Program-made: the position numbers and the translations under genes
Source of the DNA: an uncultured Moraxella sp.
Lineage (GTDB): Bacteria; Pseudomonadota; Gammaproteobacteria; Pseudomonadales; Moraxellaceae
Length of the DNA stretch: 64,000 bases
Direction of reading: 5' to 3'
NCBI RefSeq assembly: GCF_945873075.1
Contig: NZ_CAMCBS010000008.1
Coordinates: forward strand, 1 to 64,000
Notes under the pieces: model-generated
What the model saw: the letters and a program-made list of their open reading frames with translations, nothing else
Databases searched by the model: none
What the model was told of the DNA's origin: nothing
Shown: piece by piece, positions 35,543-44,726 of the stretch
Layout: every line of letters begins with the position of its first letter
Numbering within the stretch: position 1 is the stretch's first letter

Positions 35543-38500
35543 TCAATGCGCCTGATCCCAGTTATCACCGATACCGACTTCGACGACGAGTGGTACGGCA
35601 AAGTCCACCTGCCAGCCACGAGCTTTGGCAAAGTCATCCAGTACCGATTGCATGGCGTCTTTAATGATGATGGCGATGTCATCGGCTTTATCTGCATCGA
35701 CTTCAAACACCAGCTCATCATGCACTTGTAGCAGTAGCTTGGCATGGTCTTTTGGCAGCACTTGATCGACAGCAATCATCGCAAGCTTGATAATCTCGGC
35801 AGCTGAGCCTTGTAGCGGTGCGTTGATGGCGGCACGCTCGGCGGCTTCTTTGATCATGCGATTGCTACTATTAATATCAGGCGAATACAGCTTACGCCCA
35901 AGTAGGGTCTGCACATAGCCGTGCAGCTTGGCATGGGTTTTGGTATTTTCCATATAGTCATGGATGGCAGGGTAGCGAGCAAAATAGCGTTTGATATAAT
36001 CCTGCGCCACCGCACGATCGGCGCCAAGCTGTTTGGCGAGACCAAAAGCACTCATGCCGTATAATAGCCCAAAATTCACCGCCTTGGCAGCTCGGCGCTC
36101 ATTCGATGTCACCGCATCAAGTGGCTTATTCATGATCTCACTGGCGGTGGCGGTGTGAATGTCTAAGCCACGATGAAATGCATCAATCAGTCGTTCATCC
36201 CCGCTAAAATGCGCCATCAAGCGCAGCTCAATCTGTGAGTAGTCCGCTGCCATGATGACACGACCTGTTGGCGCGATGAACGCTTCACGAATCAGACGCC
36301 CTGTATCGGTGCGAATCGGGATATTTTGTAAGTTTGGGTCAGATGACGACAGGCGACCTGTGGTGGTCAGCGCCTGATGGTAGCTTGTGTGCACTCGGTT
36401 GTCCTTATCGGCAGCACGAGCGAGCGCATCGGTGTAGGTGCTTTTTAGCTTAGATAAACTGCGATGCTCAAGCACGACATCGACGAGCGGATGATCGATT
36501 TTGGCAAGTACGGCTTCGGATGTCGAGTATTGGCCGGTTTTGGTTTTTTTGCCGCCTGATATGCCAAGCTTATCAAACAAAATCTCGCCAAGTTGTTTTG
36601 GGCTTGCTAGATTAAACTTTTCACCGGCAAGCTGTTCGGCTCGCTGTTCTAACCCCAAAATCTCGGTATCAAAGCGGTGCGACAGCGTACCAAGAAACTC
36701 GGTTGCAATCAAAATCCCGTCATGCTCCATCTGTGCCAAAATCTGCGCTGTTGGGATTTCAAGCTCATGCAATAGGCGGTGCGCTGTGCTATCTTTGGAT
36801 AGATATTGTGAAAATATACTAAATAGTCTAAATGTAATATCAGCATCTTCGCAAGCATAGTGGGCAGCGGTGTCGATGTCGATTCTATCAAAGGTGAGCT
36901 GTTTCGCACCTTTGCCTGCAATATCTTCAAAAGTAGTCGTCGTCACGCCCAGATAGTGCTTGGCGATGTCATCCATATTGTGCCGTGTGGCGACATTGTG
37001 GATGACATAACTTGCTAACATGGTATCAAACCAACCTGCCCACTGTCGCCCCATTGTTGCGTTAGGCTCGCTCACAGTACTGGTTGTACAGCTTCGCTCA
37101 CCTGCCTTGCACTCGGACGACATTGGATTGGTTGGTGTTTTGAGCGTGTGAATGATGTCGATACCATAATTGGCAAAAATATGTGCATCATATTTGATGT
37201 GCTGACCGATTTTGCCGATGGCAGGGTTTTCTAGTAGTGGTTTGAATTTGGCAAGGACGGTATCTCTTGGCAGTTGTCCATCAAGCAATACGCCTAAATC
37301 ATCGACATGACCGACAGGGATATAATAAGCGTCAAAGTTCTGATAGGCGATGCTGATACCGACCAATTCAGCCTGTTGCCAGTTGATACTTGTGGTCTCA
37401 GTATCGATGGCAAAATACGGCACAGTATGAAGTTTAGCTAATAATTTATCAAGCTCATCCATCGTGCTGATGGTCTGATAGGTGGTAGGCTGTGATGGTA
37501 GGCTAGGCACGCTAAGCGTATCAGTAGCTTCATTTAGTATGCCAAGCTCCCCAAAGGCTTGTGCAAACTGCGCTTCAAGCTCGGCATCCATCGTGGTATC
37601 ACTATCGGTGCTGTCATCATCGGCATGAAAGGCAGTTTCAAGCTTGGCAAGCTTATCGCTGATGGCGCTAATCTCGGTGCGAAACTCAAGCTCGCTAAAT
37701 AAGCGGTGCAATTCGTGCAGGCGTGGCAAATCATCACGGTTATCAAGCTTGATATCATCAAAATCAAACGGCAAGCGTAGATTGGTCACGATGGTCGCAA
37801 GCGTGCGATTGAGCGGAATCTCATCACGGTGTTCGGTTAGATTTTTGCCCACGACGCCTTTGATGTCATCGAGATTTGCCAAGATGCCATCGATGTCTTG
37901 GTATTCGGTGAGTAGCTTGGCGGCGGTTTTGGCACCGATTTTTGGGATGCCTGCGATGCCATCGGACGCATCACCCATCAGTGTCAGATAGTCGGCGATT
38001 TGGGTGGCGGTGACGCCAAATTTTTCGATGACTTGAGCAGGGTCGGTCAGCTTACCAGTAAAGCTGTCTTCGAGCGTCACGCAGTCATTGACCAGCTGTG
38101 CCATGTCCTTATCGCCGGTTGAGATGATGACAGGGTGGCCTGCTTGACAAGCTTGATACGCAAGCGTGCCAATGATGTCATCTGCTTCAAAGCCATCAAG
38201 CTTAATCAAGGGAATGCCAAGCAGTTCAATCATGCGATGAATATAAGGAATCTGCACCCGCAAATCATCATCCATCGGTGGGCGATGCGCCTTGTAGCTG
38301 TCCGATAATTCATGGCGAAAGGTCGGCGCTTTGGTGTCAAATGCCACCGCCATATACGCAGGCTTGTAGCGGCGCATGAGCTTGTTTAGGGCGTTTAGCA
38401 CGCCACGAATGGCATTGGTTGGCAGACCGTCTTTGTTGGATAAAGGCGGTAGTCCAAAAAAACAGCGAAACAGATAATATGAGCCATCGACCAGCACCAC

Positions 38501-38581
38501 AGGCGCGCGCGTGCTATCGATGTGGCTGGTGTCAAATTTGGCAAGGTTTGGGATGTTGGTATAGTCGGTCAAATCAGTCAT
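35543..38581 (-). CDS. polA: DNA polymerase I
   Basis: The 1012-residue product has all three Pol I domains. The N-terminal 5'-3' nuclease (about 28-310) begins VVLVDGSYYLFRCFFGL and includes DGFEADDIIG. The 3'-5' exonuclease keeps DTETTS (Exo I), GQHIKYD (Exo II) and YACEDADIT (Exo III); the usual Asn in Exo II is His here, but the metal-binding Asp/Glu are kept. Polymerase motifs A, B and C are DYSQIELR, RRAAKAVNFGLLYGMS and VHDELVFEV. About 35 residues rich in Cys/Ser/Thr interrupt the exonuclease domain, encoded by the insertion at 37031-37135. It is a single-gene unit. Confidence 0.97.
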   Translation of the reverse strand: MTDLTDYTNIPNLAKFDTSHIDSTRAPVVLVDGSYYLFRCFFGLPPLSNKDGLPTNAIRGVLNALNKLMRRYKPAYMAVAFDTKAPTFRHELSDSYKAHRPPMDDDLRVQIPYIHRMIELLGIPLIKLDGFEADDIIGTLAYQACQAGHPVIISTGDKDMAQLVNDCVTLEDSFTGKLTDPAQVIEKFGVTATQIADYLTLMGDASDGIAGIPKIGAKTAAKLLTEYQDIDGILANLDDIKGVVGKNLTEHRDEIPLNRTLATIVTNLRLPFDFDDIKLDNRDDLPRLHELHRLFSELEFRTEISAISDKLAKLETAFHADDDSTDSDTTMDAELEAQFAQAFGELGILNEATDTLSVPSLPSQPTTYQTISTMDELDKLLAKLHTVPYFAIDTETTSINWQQAELVGISIAYQNFDAYYIPVGHVDDLGVLLDGQLPRDTVLAKFKPLLENPAIGKIGQHIKYDAHIFANYGIDIIHTLKTPTNPMSSECKAGERSCTTSTVSEPNATMGRQWAGWFDTMLASYVIHNVATRHNMDDIAKHYLGVTTTTFEDIAGKGAKQLTFDRIDIDTAAHYACEDADITFRLFSIFSQYLSKDSTAHRLLHELEIPTAQILAQMEHDGILIATEFLGTLSHRFDTEILGLEQRAEQLAGEKFNLASPKQLGEILFDKLGISGGKKTKTGQYSTSEAVLAKIDHPLVDVVLEHRSLSKLKSTYTDALARAADKDNRVHTSYHQALTTTGRLSSSDPNLQNIPIRTDTGRLIREAFIAPTGRVIMAADYSQIELRLMAHFSGDERLIDAFHRGLDIHTATASEIMNKPLDAVTSNERRAAKAVNFGLLYGMSAFGLAKQLGADRAVAQDYIKRYFARYPAIHDYMENTKTHAKLHGYVQTLLGRKLYSPDINSSNRMIKEAAERAAINAPLQGSAAEIIKLAMIAVDQVLPKDHAKLLLQVHDELVFEVDADKADDIAIIIKDAMQSVLDDFAKARGWQVDFAVPLVVEVGIGDNWDQAH
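37031..37135. repeat. Candidate 105-bp repeat/mini-insertion inside polA
   Basis: The segment is bounded by CCAACC (37031-37036) and GGTTGG (37130-37135), inverted copies whose flanks also match (TCAAA outside). It contains the near-direct repeats GCTCGCTCAC (37066-37075) and GCTTCGCTCAC (37091-37101) and an inner GTAC-5-GTAC inverted repeat. Its length is 35 codons, keeping polA in frame, and it encodes residues unlike neighbouring Pol I sequence. A mobile origin is inference. Confidence 0.5.
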
Positions 38582-38631
38582 GGGTGTACTTAAAGCTTAG
38601 GTAAGTCAAACCTTATTGTAGCACAGTTGAT

Positions 38632-38662
38632 AAAAAAAGCACGATTTCATGAATCGTGCTTT
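38632..38662 (-). terminator. Terminator after the LprI-like lipoprotein gene
   Basis: On the minus strand AAAGCACGATTCATG pairs back through ATCGTGCTTT and ends in seven T. Confidence 0.8.
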
Positions 38663-38678
38663 GATTGGGAAGTGATGA

Positions 38679-39656
38679 TCATTGGAATTGGCTAAGATAA
38701 GCGGTACGCTCTGTTAAGTGCTCGACTTCACAATTTAGGCGAATCAGTTCTTTTTCATCGCCTGTAGTGCCAGTCTCATTGGCTAGTGCACGGCAGGTTG
38801 ATTCGCGTTCGGTATTAGATGCTCTTTGCTCTTCACGAAGATTATCTTTGGTTTCTGAGCTCAAAGATTTCCAAGTGGCATTGAGATCAGCGTGTCCTTG
38901 ATCAAAAGCGGCTTTGGCTTGGGCGAGCTCACCGCTAAGATCAGCGGTTTCAAATTCGGTTTCTGGTTCGCTGTGTTCAACTTCACTGACGGCAGGGGCG
39001 GTGCTGTCGGATTGATTGGTTGATGTAGCATTGCTCGCATCAGCACTCACAGTCTCCGCAAATGATCCACCATTATTTGTTGATGGATTTAAAAGTGACA
39101 AAATTACCAAAGCAGAAATGCCTTCGCTGATTTCTTTATTTTCAATTTTTGCAAAAATTTGTTTGCCATCGTCACTTGGTTGCAAATCATATAAAATTTG
39201 CACTTTATAAGCATTGGCGGCGTCTGATGAGAGTTCATAATTTGCTTTTTCCATCAAAGACTCAAGATCGCTTGCGCCAAGAAATTCATAATCTTCAATC
39301 TTGGTATTAATGGTTTTTAGCATCTCGCTTGGGATGGTGACTTCAAGGTTGCCTTCGCAGTAAACCTTTGTGCTGTTTGGATCTTCTTTTGAAATGCGAA
39401 TATCTTTAATGTCCAAGCCAAGAGAATTGAGCGATGCACGGATTGCTGATAGGTTTGGCGTATCCCCAAATAAGACTTCAAGAGCGGCAGCATCTTTTTT
39501 AAATCCTTTTTCGATGCTTTCAGCAATGGATGTTTTGACAAGTTCGATACCTTGTTTATCAGAGCAAGAAAGTTTTTTATCACCAAAGCATCCTGCTAGA
39601 AGTAAGCTTGAACTTAGAGCGGTTACAATAGATAGTGATTTAATAGAGAGTTTCAT
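38679..39656 (-). CDS. Lipoprotein with LprI-like C-terminal domain
   Basis: The 325-residue product has a lipoprotein signal (lipobox LLLAGC, Cys near residue 23). A central domain of unknown type follows (about 30-205), then a Ser/Thr/Glu-rich linker (about 205-240). The C-terminal 80 residues have the Trp/Cys/Leu pattern of DUF1311/LprI-type lysozyme-inhibitor domains (LNATWKSL, RESTCRALAN, LNCEVEHLTERTAYL). The LprI call applies only to the tail. It may act at the periplasmic or outer-membrane surface. It forms its own unit with a terminator. Confidence 0.7.
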   Translation of the reverse strand: MKLSIKSLSIVTALSSSLLLAGCFGDKKLSCSDKQGIELVKTSIAESIEKGFKKDAAALEVLFGDTPNLSAIRASLNSLGLDIKDIRISKEDPNSTKVYCEGNLEVTIPSEMLKTINTKIEDYEFLGASDLESLMEKANYELSSDAANAYKVQILYDLQPSDDGKQIFAKIENKEISEGISALVILSLLNPSTNNGGSFAETVSADASNATSTNQSDSTAPAVSEVEHSEPETEFETADLSGELAQAKAAFDQGHADLNATWKSLSSETKDNLREEQRASNTERESTCRALANETGTTGDEKELIRLNCEVEHLTERTAYLSQFQ

Positions 39657-39729
39657 GATGCACCATTACAATGAAAATTTACCTAATTGTATCAAAATTC
39701 TAACCTTTTGTATAATTAAATTATCCAGT

Positions 39730-40014
39730 CTAAAAACTTCTATCCGCTCGAATCCATTCAGGATAACAGACGGCAAGCTTGGTGCAGATGGCTTTGGCAA
39801 GGATTTGGATGATAAAAGCAAAGATAATCATCACGCCGATGTAGATGGCGACTTCAGACCAACTTTTGTTATCCAGTCCTGCGCGCTGACTGGCAGAGAA
39901 TACGAGCACAAAGCCAAGCACCATCATGGCGTATTTGAGCCACAGTTTGCGCTGATAGACATTAAGCGCAACCAAAATCAAACCAAGTAGTGCATAAATC
40001 ACGGTAAGAGCCAT
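39730..40014 (-). CDS. Small membrane protein, function unknown
   Basis: The 94-residue product has about three hydrophobic segments: LTVIYALLGLILVALNVY, YAMMVLGFVLVFSA and VAIYIGVMIIFAFIIQIL. It ends with a short polar tail. GAG lies upstream of the ATG. It is divergent from prfC and followed by the LprI-like lipoprotein gene. No family is recognised. Confidence 0.6.
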   Translation of the reverse strand: MALTVIYALLGLILVALNVYQRKLWLKYAMMVLGFVLVFSASQRAGLDNKSWSEVAIYIGVMIIFAFIIQILAKAICTKLAVCYPEWIRADRSF

Positions 40015-40098
40015 AAAAGTCTCATTGTATCAAGCGGGTATTAGCCATCATTATAGCAGTCAATACCGTCATTTCATACTCAAAAATTTCTTGAATTG

Positions 40099-40107
40099 TG
40101 CTATAAT
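40099..40107 (+). promoter_or_regulatory. Extended -10 promoter of prfC
   Basis: TGCTATAAT at 40099-40107, with no clear -35. The same GAATTGTGCTATAAT string occurs before ccmC. Confidence 0.55.
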
Positions 40108-40154
40108 TTGCCATCATTTTTCTTATAAATTTGCCAAACTGACCGAATACGATT

Positions 40155-41738
40155 ATGACCACTCAACTCTCCGAAATTAAGCGCCGTCGCACCTTTGCCA
40201 TCATCTCGCACCCTGACGCAGGTAAAACCACCATGACCGAAAAGCTCCTGCTATGGGGGCAGGTCATCCAAAAAGCAGGCGAAGTCAAATCCCGCAAAAC
40301 CGACAAACACGCCACATCCGACTGGATGAGCATGGAGCAAGAGCGTGGGATTTCTATCACCACATCTGTCATGCAGTTTCCTTATGGCGATAATATGGTA
40401 AACCTACTTGACACCCCTGGTCACGCTGACTTCTCTGAAGATACTTACCGCACACTGACCGCTGTGGATAGTGCCTTGATGGTGATTGATGGCGCAAAGG
40501 GCGTCGAAGAGCGTACCATTAAGCTGATGGATGTCTGTCGTATGCGTGATACGCCGATTATTTCATTTGTCAATAAGCTTGACCGTGAAATCCGTGACCC
40601 TTTATCACTGCTGGATGAAATTGAAAGCGTGCTAAAAATCAAATGCGTGCCCTTTACTTTTCCGATTGGCATGGGGCAGGATTTTGTTGGCGTGTATCAT
40701 TTGGGCGAAGATAAAACCTACTTTTATAAAAAAGGCTTTGGCACACAAATCACCGACATTGAAGTGCGTGATGGCTATGATCATGACGACATCAAAGAGC
40801 GACTGGGTGAGTTGATGTGGAATGAGTTCCTAGAAGGCTTGGAGCTTGCACAGATGGCACATGAAGACTGGGATGAAAGCGAGTTTTTGGCAGGTAAACA
40901 AACGCCTGTGCTGTTTGGTACGGCTTTGGGCAATTTTGGGGTGAATATGATTTTGGATGTACTCACCCAATACGCCCCACCGCCAAAAGACCATGAGACG
41001 CTTGAGCGTACGGTCAAAGCAGACGAGCCAGAGTTTACAGGCTTTGTGTTTAAAATCCAAGCCAATATGGACCCCAAGCACCGAGACCGTGTCGCCTTTA
41101 TGCGAATTTGCTCGGGGCGATATGAGCGTGGCATGAAGATGAACCATGTGCGTATCGGCAAAGAAGTGCGTGTGTCGGACGCTTTGATGTTCCTAGCGGG
41201 CGACCGTGAGACGCTGGACGAAGCTTATGCCGGTGATATCATTGGCTTGCACAATCATGGCACGATTCAGATTGGCGATAGTTTCACGAGTGGCGAAAAT
41301 TTGAACTTCACAGGTATTCCGCACTTTGCCCCCGAGCTGTTTCGCCGTGTGGTGCTAAAAGACCCACTTAAATCTAAGCAGCTACAAAAAGGACTACAAC
41401 AACTCTCCGAAGAAGGCGCAACCCAAGTGTTTATGCCACAAATCAATAATGATTTGATTCTAGGGGCGGTGGGTGTCTTGCAGTTTGAAGTGGTGGCACA
41501 TCGCCTAGCCGAAGAATATAAAGTGCAATGCACCTTTGAGCCTGTGTCTATCGCCACCGTACGCTGGGTGCATTGTGATGATAAAGTGGCGTTTGAGAAA
41601 TTTAAGAAAAAAGCCCACGACCAGCTATCTGTCGATGGCGGTGGCTATCTGACCTATCTTGCCCCAAGCCGAGTGAATTTGCAACTGATGCAAGAGCGTT
41701 ATCCTGAAGTGGAGTTTCGTGCGACTCGGGAGCATTGA
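40155..41738 (+). CDS. prfC: Peptide chain release factor 3
   Basis: RF3 is the GTPase that removes RF1/RF2 from the ribosome after peptide release. The 527-residue length is normal. The G-domain motifs are G1 [16 protein letters not shown] (about 17-32), G2/switch I with [13 protein letters not shown]3 [12 protein letters not shown] and G4 NKLDRE. The C-terminal half matches RF3 ([16 protein letters not shown]...). The DUF1016 nuclease gene follows after 11 bases and may be transcribed from the same promoter. Confidence 0.97.
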   Translation: MTTQLSEIKRRRTFAIISHPDAGKTTMTEKLLLWGQVIQKAGEVKSRKTDKHATSDWMSMEQERGISITTSVMQFPYGDNMVNLLDTPGHADFSEDTYRTLTAVDSALMVIDGAKGVEERTIKLMDVCRMRDTPIISFVNKLDREIRDPLSLLDEIESVLKIKCVPFTFPIGMGQDFVGVYHLGEDKTYFYKKGFGTQITDIEVRDGYDHDDIKERLGELMWNEFLEGLELAQMAHEDWDESEFLAGKQTPVLFGTALGNFGVNMILDVLTQYAPPPKDHETLERTVKADEPEFTGFVFKIQANMDPKHRDRVAFMRICSGRYERGMKMNHVRIGKEVRVSDALMFLAGDRETLDEAYAGDIIGLHNHGTIQIGDSFTSGENLNFTGIPHFAPELFRRVVLKDPLKSKQLQKGLQQLSEEGATQVFMPQINNDLILGAVGVLQFEVVAHRLAEEYKVQCTFEPVSIATVRWVHCDDKVAFEKFKKKAHDQLSVDGGGYLTYLAPSRVNLQLMQERYPEVEFRATREH

Positions 41739-41749
41739 TGGTTTGATTT

Positions 41750-42772
41750 ATGGATTTGATAAATAACGAGCAACATTTTACCCAAGACATCATCACGCTG
41801 ATTGAAAAGAGCAAACAAAATCTTGCAATCAGCGTAAATGCCGAACTTACCCTGTTGTATTGGCATATCGGTGAGCGTATTGCCACGCATATTTTGCAAG
41901 GCGAGCGAGCAGATTATGGCAAACAGGTGGTACAACATTTGGCAAATGACCTAACGGCTAAATTTGGCAAAGGTTGGAGTAAGCGTAATTTGTTGCAAAT
42001 GATTAAGTTTTATCAAACTTTTCCCCATCATCAAATTGTGCAGGCACTGTCTGCACAATTGAGTTGGACGCACTTTGTACAGTTATCGAGCGTTGAAAAC
42101 CCCCTAGCACGAGAGTTTTATGCGACAATGGCAATGCAAGAAAAGTGGAGTACTCGCACGCTTGATGAACGCATTGGCTCGCTGTTGTTTGAGCGGACAG
42201 CCATTTCCAAAAAGCCTGAAGCCACCATCACCGCTGAGCTAACGAGCCTGCGTGAAAAAGGCGAATATAACCAGCAGTTACTTCTAAAAGACCCTTATAT
42301 TTTGGACTTTTTGGAGCTTAATGACCGCTATATGGAAAAGGATTTGGAAGATGCGATTTTGCGTGATATGGAGAGTTTTTTATTAGAAATGGGGGCGGGG
42401 TTTAGTTTTATTGCACGGCAAAAACGCATCAGTATTGATGAAGATGATTTTTATATTGATTTGTTGTTTTATAACCGCAAATTAAAATGCCTTGTAGCAA
42501 TTGATTTAAAAACCGAAAAATTCAAACACAGCCACAAAAGCCAAATGGAGTTGTATTTGAATTATTTGGCAAAATATGAACAAGAGCCTGACGAAAATCC
42601 CCCAATCGGCATTATCTTATGCACATCCAAAAAGCAAGAACAAATTGAGTTATTGGGCTTAGAAAATAGTAACATCCATGTCAGCGAATATTTAACAATA
42701 CTACCACCCAAAGAACTGCTTGAGCAGCGTTTACATCTGGCGGTACAAAGAGCAAAAATGCGTTTTGAGTAG
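41750..42772 (+). CDS. DUF1016/YhcG-type PD-(D/E)XK nuclease
   Basis: The 340-residue product has an N-terminal DUF1016 helical domain (LLYWHIGERI, GWSKRNLLQMIKFYQ, LSWTHFVQL). Its C-terminal YhcG-type nuclease domain has the catalytic pattern FYIDLLFYNRKL...LVAIDLKT (about 235-262), with the metal-binding Asp and the Asp-x-Lys element intact. Related proteins often accompany restriction or defence genes. Here none of HsdR/M/S adjoins, and the gene follows prfC by 11 bases, with only small membrane-protein genes beyond. The DNA target is unknown. Confidence 0.9.
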   Translation: MDLINNEQHFTQDIITLIEKSKQNLAISVNAELTLLYWHIGERIATHILQGERADYGKQVVQHLANDLTAKFGKGWSKRNLLQMIKFYQTFPHHQIVQALSAQLSWTHFVQLSSVENPLAREFYATMAMQEKWSTRTLDERIGSLLFERTAISKKPEATITAELTSLREKGEYNQQLLLKDPYILDFLELNDRYMEKDLEDAILRDMESFLLEMGAGFSFIARQKRISIDEDDFYIDLLFYNRKLKCLVAIDLKTEKFKHSHKSQMELYLNYLAKYEQEPDENPPIGIILCTSKKQEQIELLGLENSNIHVSEYLTILPPKELLEQRLHLAVQRAKMRFE

Positions 42773-42815
42773 TTTGGGATTAATAAAAACCGCTTTTTGG
42801 TGGTTTATCTAACAC

Positions 42816-43181
42816 TTAATTGCAATCATTGGCTATAAAATAAGCTGTTTTAACTAAATTTTCAAAATCCTGTCTTGCGGTTGGCAGAGTGGTGATATCC
42901 GAAGGAATGACATTGGTGTTGAAGGCGTATCTAATCTTTCTATCAAGTGCAAGTTGGGTTACTTTGTCAAGAGCAATTATCATAACTTCATCGTAACTAA
43001 TATACTTCCCAGTGCCAAATTGGTAGTATGGAGAGAAAAAATGATCGGGATTGGTAAGTAGCTCATATTTTAGATCGCTAATTGCGGCACAATAAGCATC
43101 CTCCATCTTCATGCCTGCGAAAATTGCATAAATAATATATGCACCAATTAAGCCGACAGCCCATAATAAAATTTCCAACAT
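42816..43181 (-). CDS. Small single-pass membrane protein, paralogue of the next gene
   Basis: The 121-residue product has one N-terminal membrane helix (about 3-22) and a soluble domain. The domain contains NPDHFFSPYYQF, YDEVMIIALDKVTQLALD and a tail DFENLVKTAYFIAND. The same order of features occurs in the product of 43202-43630 (EPDRLFRSIFF ... LLVFEELVKSSYEIAN), so the two look like tandem duplicates that have diverged. GAGAG precedes the ATG. I do not recognise a family. Confidence 0.6.
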   Translation of the reverse strand: MLEILLWAVGLIGAYIIYAIFAGMKMEDAYCAAISDLKYELLTNPDHFFSPYYQFGTGKYISYDEVMIIALDKVTQLALDRKIRYAFNTNVIPSDITTLPTARQDFENLVKTAYFIANDCN

Positions 43182-43201
43182 GTAATTTCTCTCTTGTTGA
43201 G

Positions 43202-43630
43202 CTAAGAATTTGATTCAGAAAGGGTCTTTGCAAACTTGACTCTTGCTTGAATATCTTCTACTGCAATTTGATTGGCAATCTCGTAAGAGCTTTTTACCAA
43301 TTCTTCAAAAACTAATAGAAAATCAGGTGAGGATTGGATATCGAACCATACTAAATTTGCCGTACTACGCGTACGAAGTCCTTCAGCAATAGCCATGTCG
43401 GTAATAATATTTAAAAAACCTCGTCGAAGGTCATTTAGGCTAAAATGGACATTTGATCGGATGAAAAAAATCGACCTAAAGAGTCTATCTGGTTCTTCCT
43501 GCGATAGTCGAATAACATTATCTAAAATCTTTCTATAACTAGATTTTCGCATAATATTCCGGAAAAGACTGCGAAGGTAAAAAAAGCCGGCAATGGCAAC
43601 AATAAATACACCCCATTCTAGAATTTCCAC
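43202..43630 (-). CDS. Small single-pass membrane protein, tandem paralogue
   Basis: The 142-residue product starts at a GTG (MEILEWGVFIVAI), preceded by GGAGAG with 6-base spacing. It has one N-terminal membrane helix (about 6-22), then a basic segment and a helical domain ending FEELVKSSYEIANQIAVED. It lies 20 bases upstream of its shorter paralogue at 42816-43181 and probably shares its transcript. Its function is unknown, and base composition is AT-richer than prfC. Confidence 0.6.
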   Translation of the reverse strand: MEILEWGVFIVAIAGFFYLRSLFRNIMRKSSYRKILDNVIRLSQEEPDRLFRSIFFIRSNVHFSLNDLRRGFLNIITDMAIAEGLRTRSTANLVWFDIQSSPDFLLVFEELVKSSYEIANQIAVEDIQARVKFAKTLSESNS

Positions 43631-43799
43631 TTAGTCTCTCCTTATAAATACTATCGTAATGGTGAAGATGGTGGTAATAATTGATGTGTTTTCCGTCAAT
43701 GATTGCTACTGCAAGAAGCTAAACTAATGCAGTGCTGATACTAAGGGTTTGGATTAGACTGCCATCATCAGAGCCTTGGTTGTGCATCGTTGATTTTTT

Positions 43800-44228
43800 T
43801 TAACTGCAAAATTGTCGAGATGAACGCAAAACATCTAAGTAGAATGAACCAAGCTCATAATCCTGCATTTCTTGCACATGTCTAGCATTATTGTAGAACA
43901 TTCTATGAAACATAAAAGCTGGAAATAAAGGTGCAAAAATATGAACTGCACCTGCTGCGAAAAACGAAAATAACGCAACAGTTAGTCTGTCTTCAAATGG
44001 CTTTCCTTCTGGTGGCATAAAAAACACCAAAGCTAATAGACTGTATTTACATACAGTAGCTACAAGTTGTAGAGGTACGAGCCAGCTTGGTAGCATAAAG
44101 TCAAAAACAGCTTGCATAGTGCCAAATTCTTTTGCAAGATTGTAGGTCACTCTTTGCATGCTAAATGTATAGTGACCAACCAAGACCACAACCGGAAAGG
44201 CATAAAAAAAGAAATCGAAAAAATCCAT
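43800..44228 (-). CDS. Membrane protein, function unknown
   Basis: From the ATG at 44228 (MDFFDFFFYAFPVVV) the product is 142 residues, with hydrophobic segments at about 5-22, 45-75 and 82-103 and a polar C-terminus (HVQEMQDYELGSF). The open frame continues upstream, but without plausible membrane-protein sequence or a ribosome-binding site. It is divergent from the XRE regulator gene, with a shared 138-bp regulatory region, which suggests the regulator may control it. No family is recognised. Confidence 0.55.
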   Translation of the reverse strand: MDFFDFFFYAFPVVVLVGHYTFSMQRVTYNLAKEFGTMQAVFDFMLPSWLVPLQLVATVCKYSLLALVFFMPPEGKPFEDRLTVALFSFFAAGAVHIFAPLFPAFMFHRMFYNNARHVQEMQDYELGSFYLDVLRSSRQFCS

Positions 44229-44272
44229 AATTTGGCTGATGAAAATATAGAGCAAGATTGAAAAATTGATGT

Positions 44273-44278
44273 TATAAT
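44273..44278 (+). promoter_or_regulatory. Promoter -10 in the divergent region before the XRE gene
   Basis: TATAAT at 44273-44278; the complementary strand reads TATTAT at nearly the same place and could serve the divergent membrane-protein gene. The -35 boxes are poor. Confidence 0.4.
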
Positions 44279-44366
44279 ACTTGAAATTCAATATTGTTCT
44301 CAACCAACAAAACAGTATTTTTATTAACCATTTTTTAATATCTTCTAACCACAAAACGGGTTTTCT

Positions 44367-44726
44367 ATGCCAATACACACCAACTTACAAAAGCTGCGTT
44401 CAAAGCTTGATTTGAGCCAAGAAGAAATGGCTCATGAGTTGGGTATGTCAAAAAATGGCTACGGTAAGCTTGAGCGTGGCGAGAGCAAGATTACTGTTGA
44501 ACATCTACAAAATATCGCCAATGTGTTTAATATTGATATTGCAGATTTATTAAAAGAAGATAGAGAATTTACATTGCTTTTGGGTGATAATTATACAAAC
44601 TGTGCCAATAAATACTATGACAATGCCCAAGAAGTCGAAAAATTACAACTTATCATCGACCACCAAAAACAACTGCTTGAACAAAAAGACAAAGAAATCG
44701 AACTGCTAAGACGATTGCTTGATTAA
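44367..44726 (+). CDS. XRE-family transcriptional regulator with C-terminal coiled coil
   Basis: The 119-residue product has a Cro/CI-type helix-turn-helix (about 8-62): [20 protein letters not shown], then [21 protein letters not shown] middle segment of unknown role follows. The C-terminal 30 residues ([20 protein letters not shown]) form a heptad coiled coil, probably for dimerisation. Its last 4 bases overlap the 3' end of the convergent J-domain gene. It is the only regulator inside the accessory cluster and a candidate local controller. Confidence 0.88.
   Translation: MPIHTNLQKLRSKLDLSQEEMAHELGMSKNGYGKLERGESKITVEHLQNIANVFNIDIADLLKEDREFTLLLGDNYTNCANKYYDNAQEVEKLQLIIDHQKQLLEQKDKEIELLRRLLD

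Noticed and set aside
39370..39990. 206-codon plus-strand ORF opposite the LprI-like lipoprotein and the small membrane protein
   Set aside because: Spans two genes and their spacer on the opposite strand, with no recognisable motif or ribosome-binding site.
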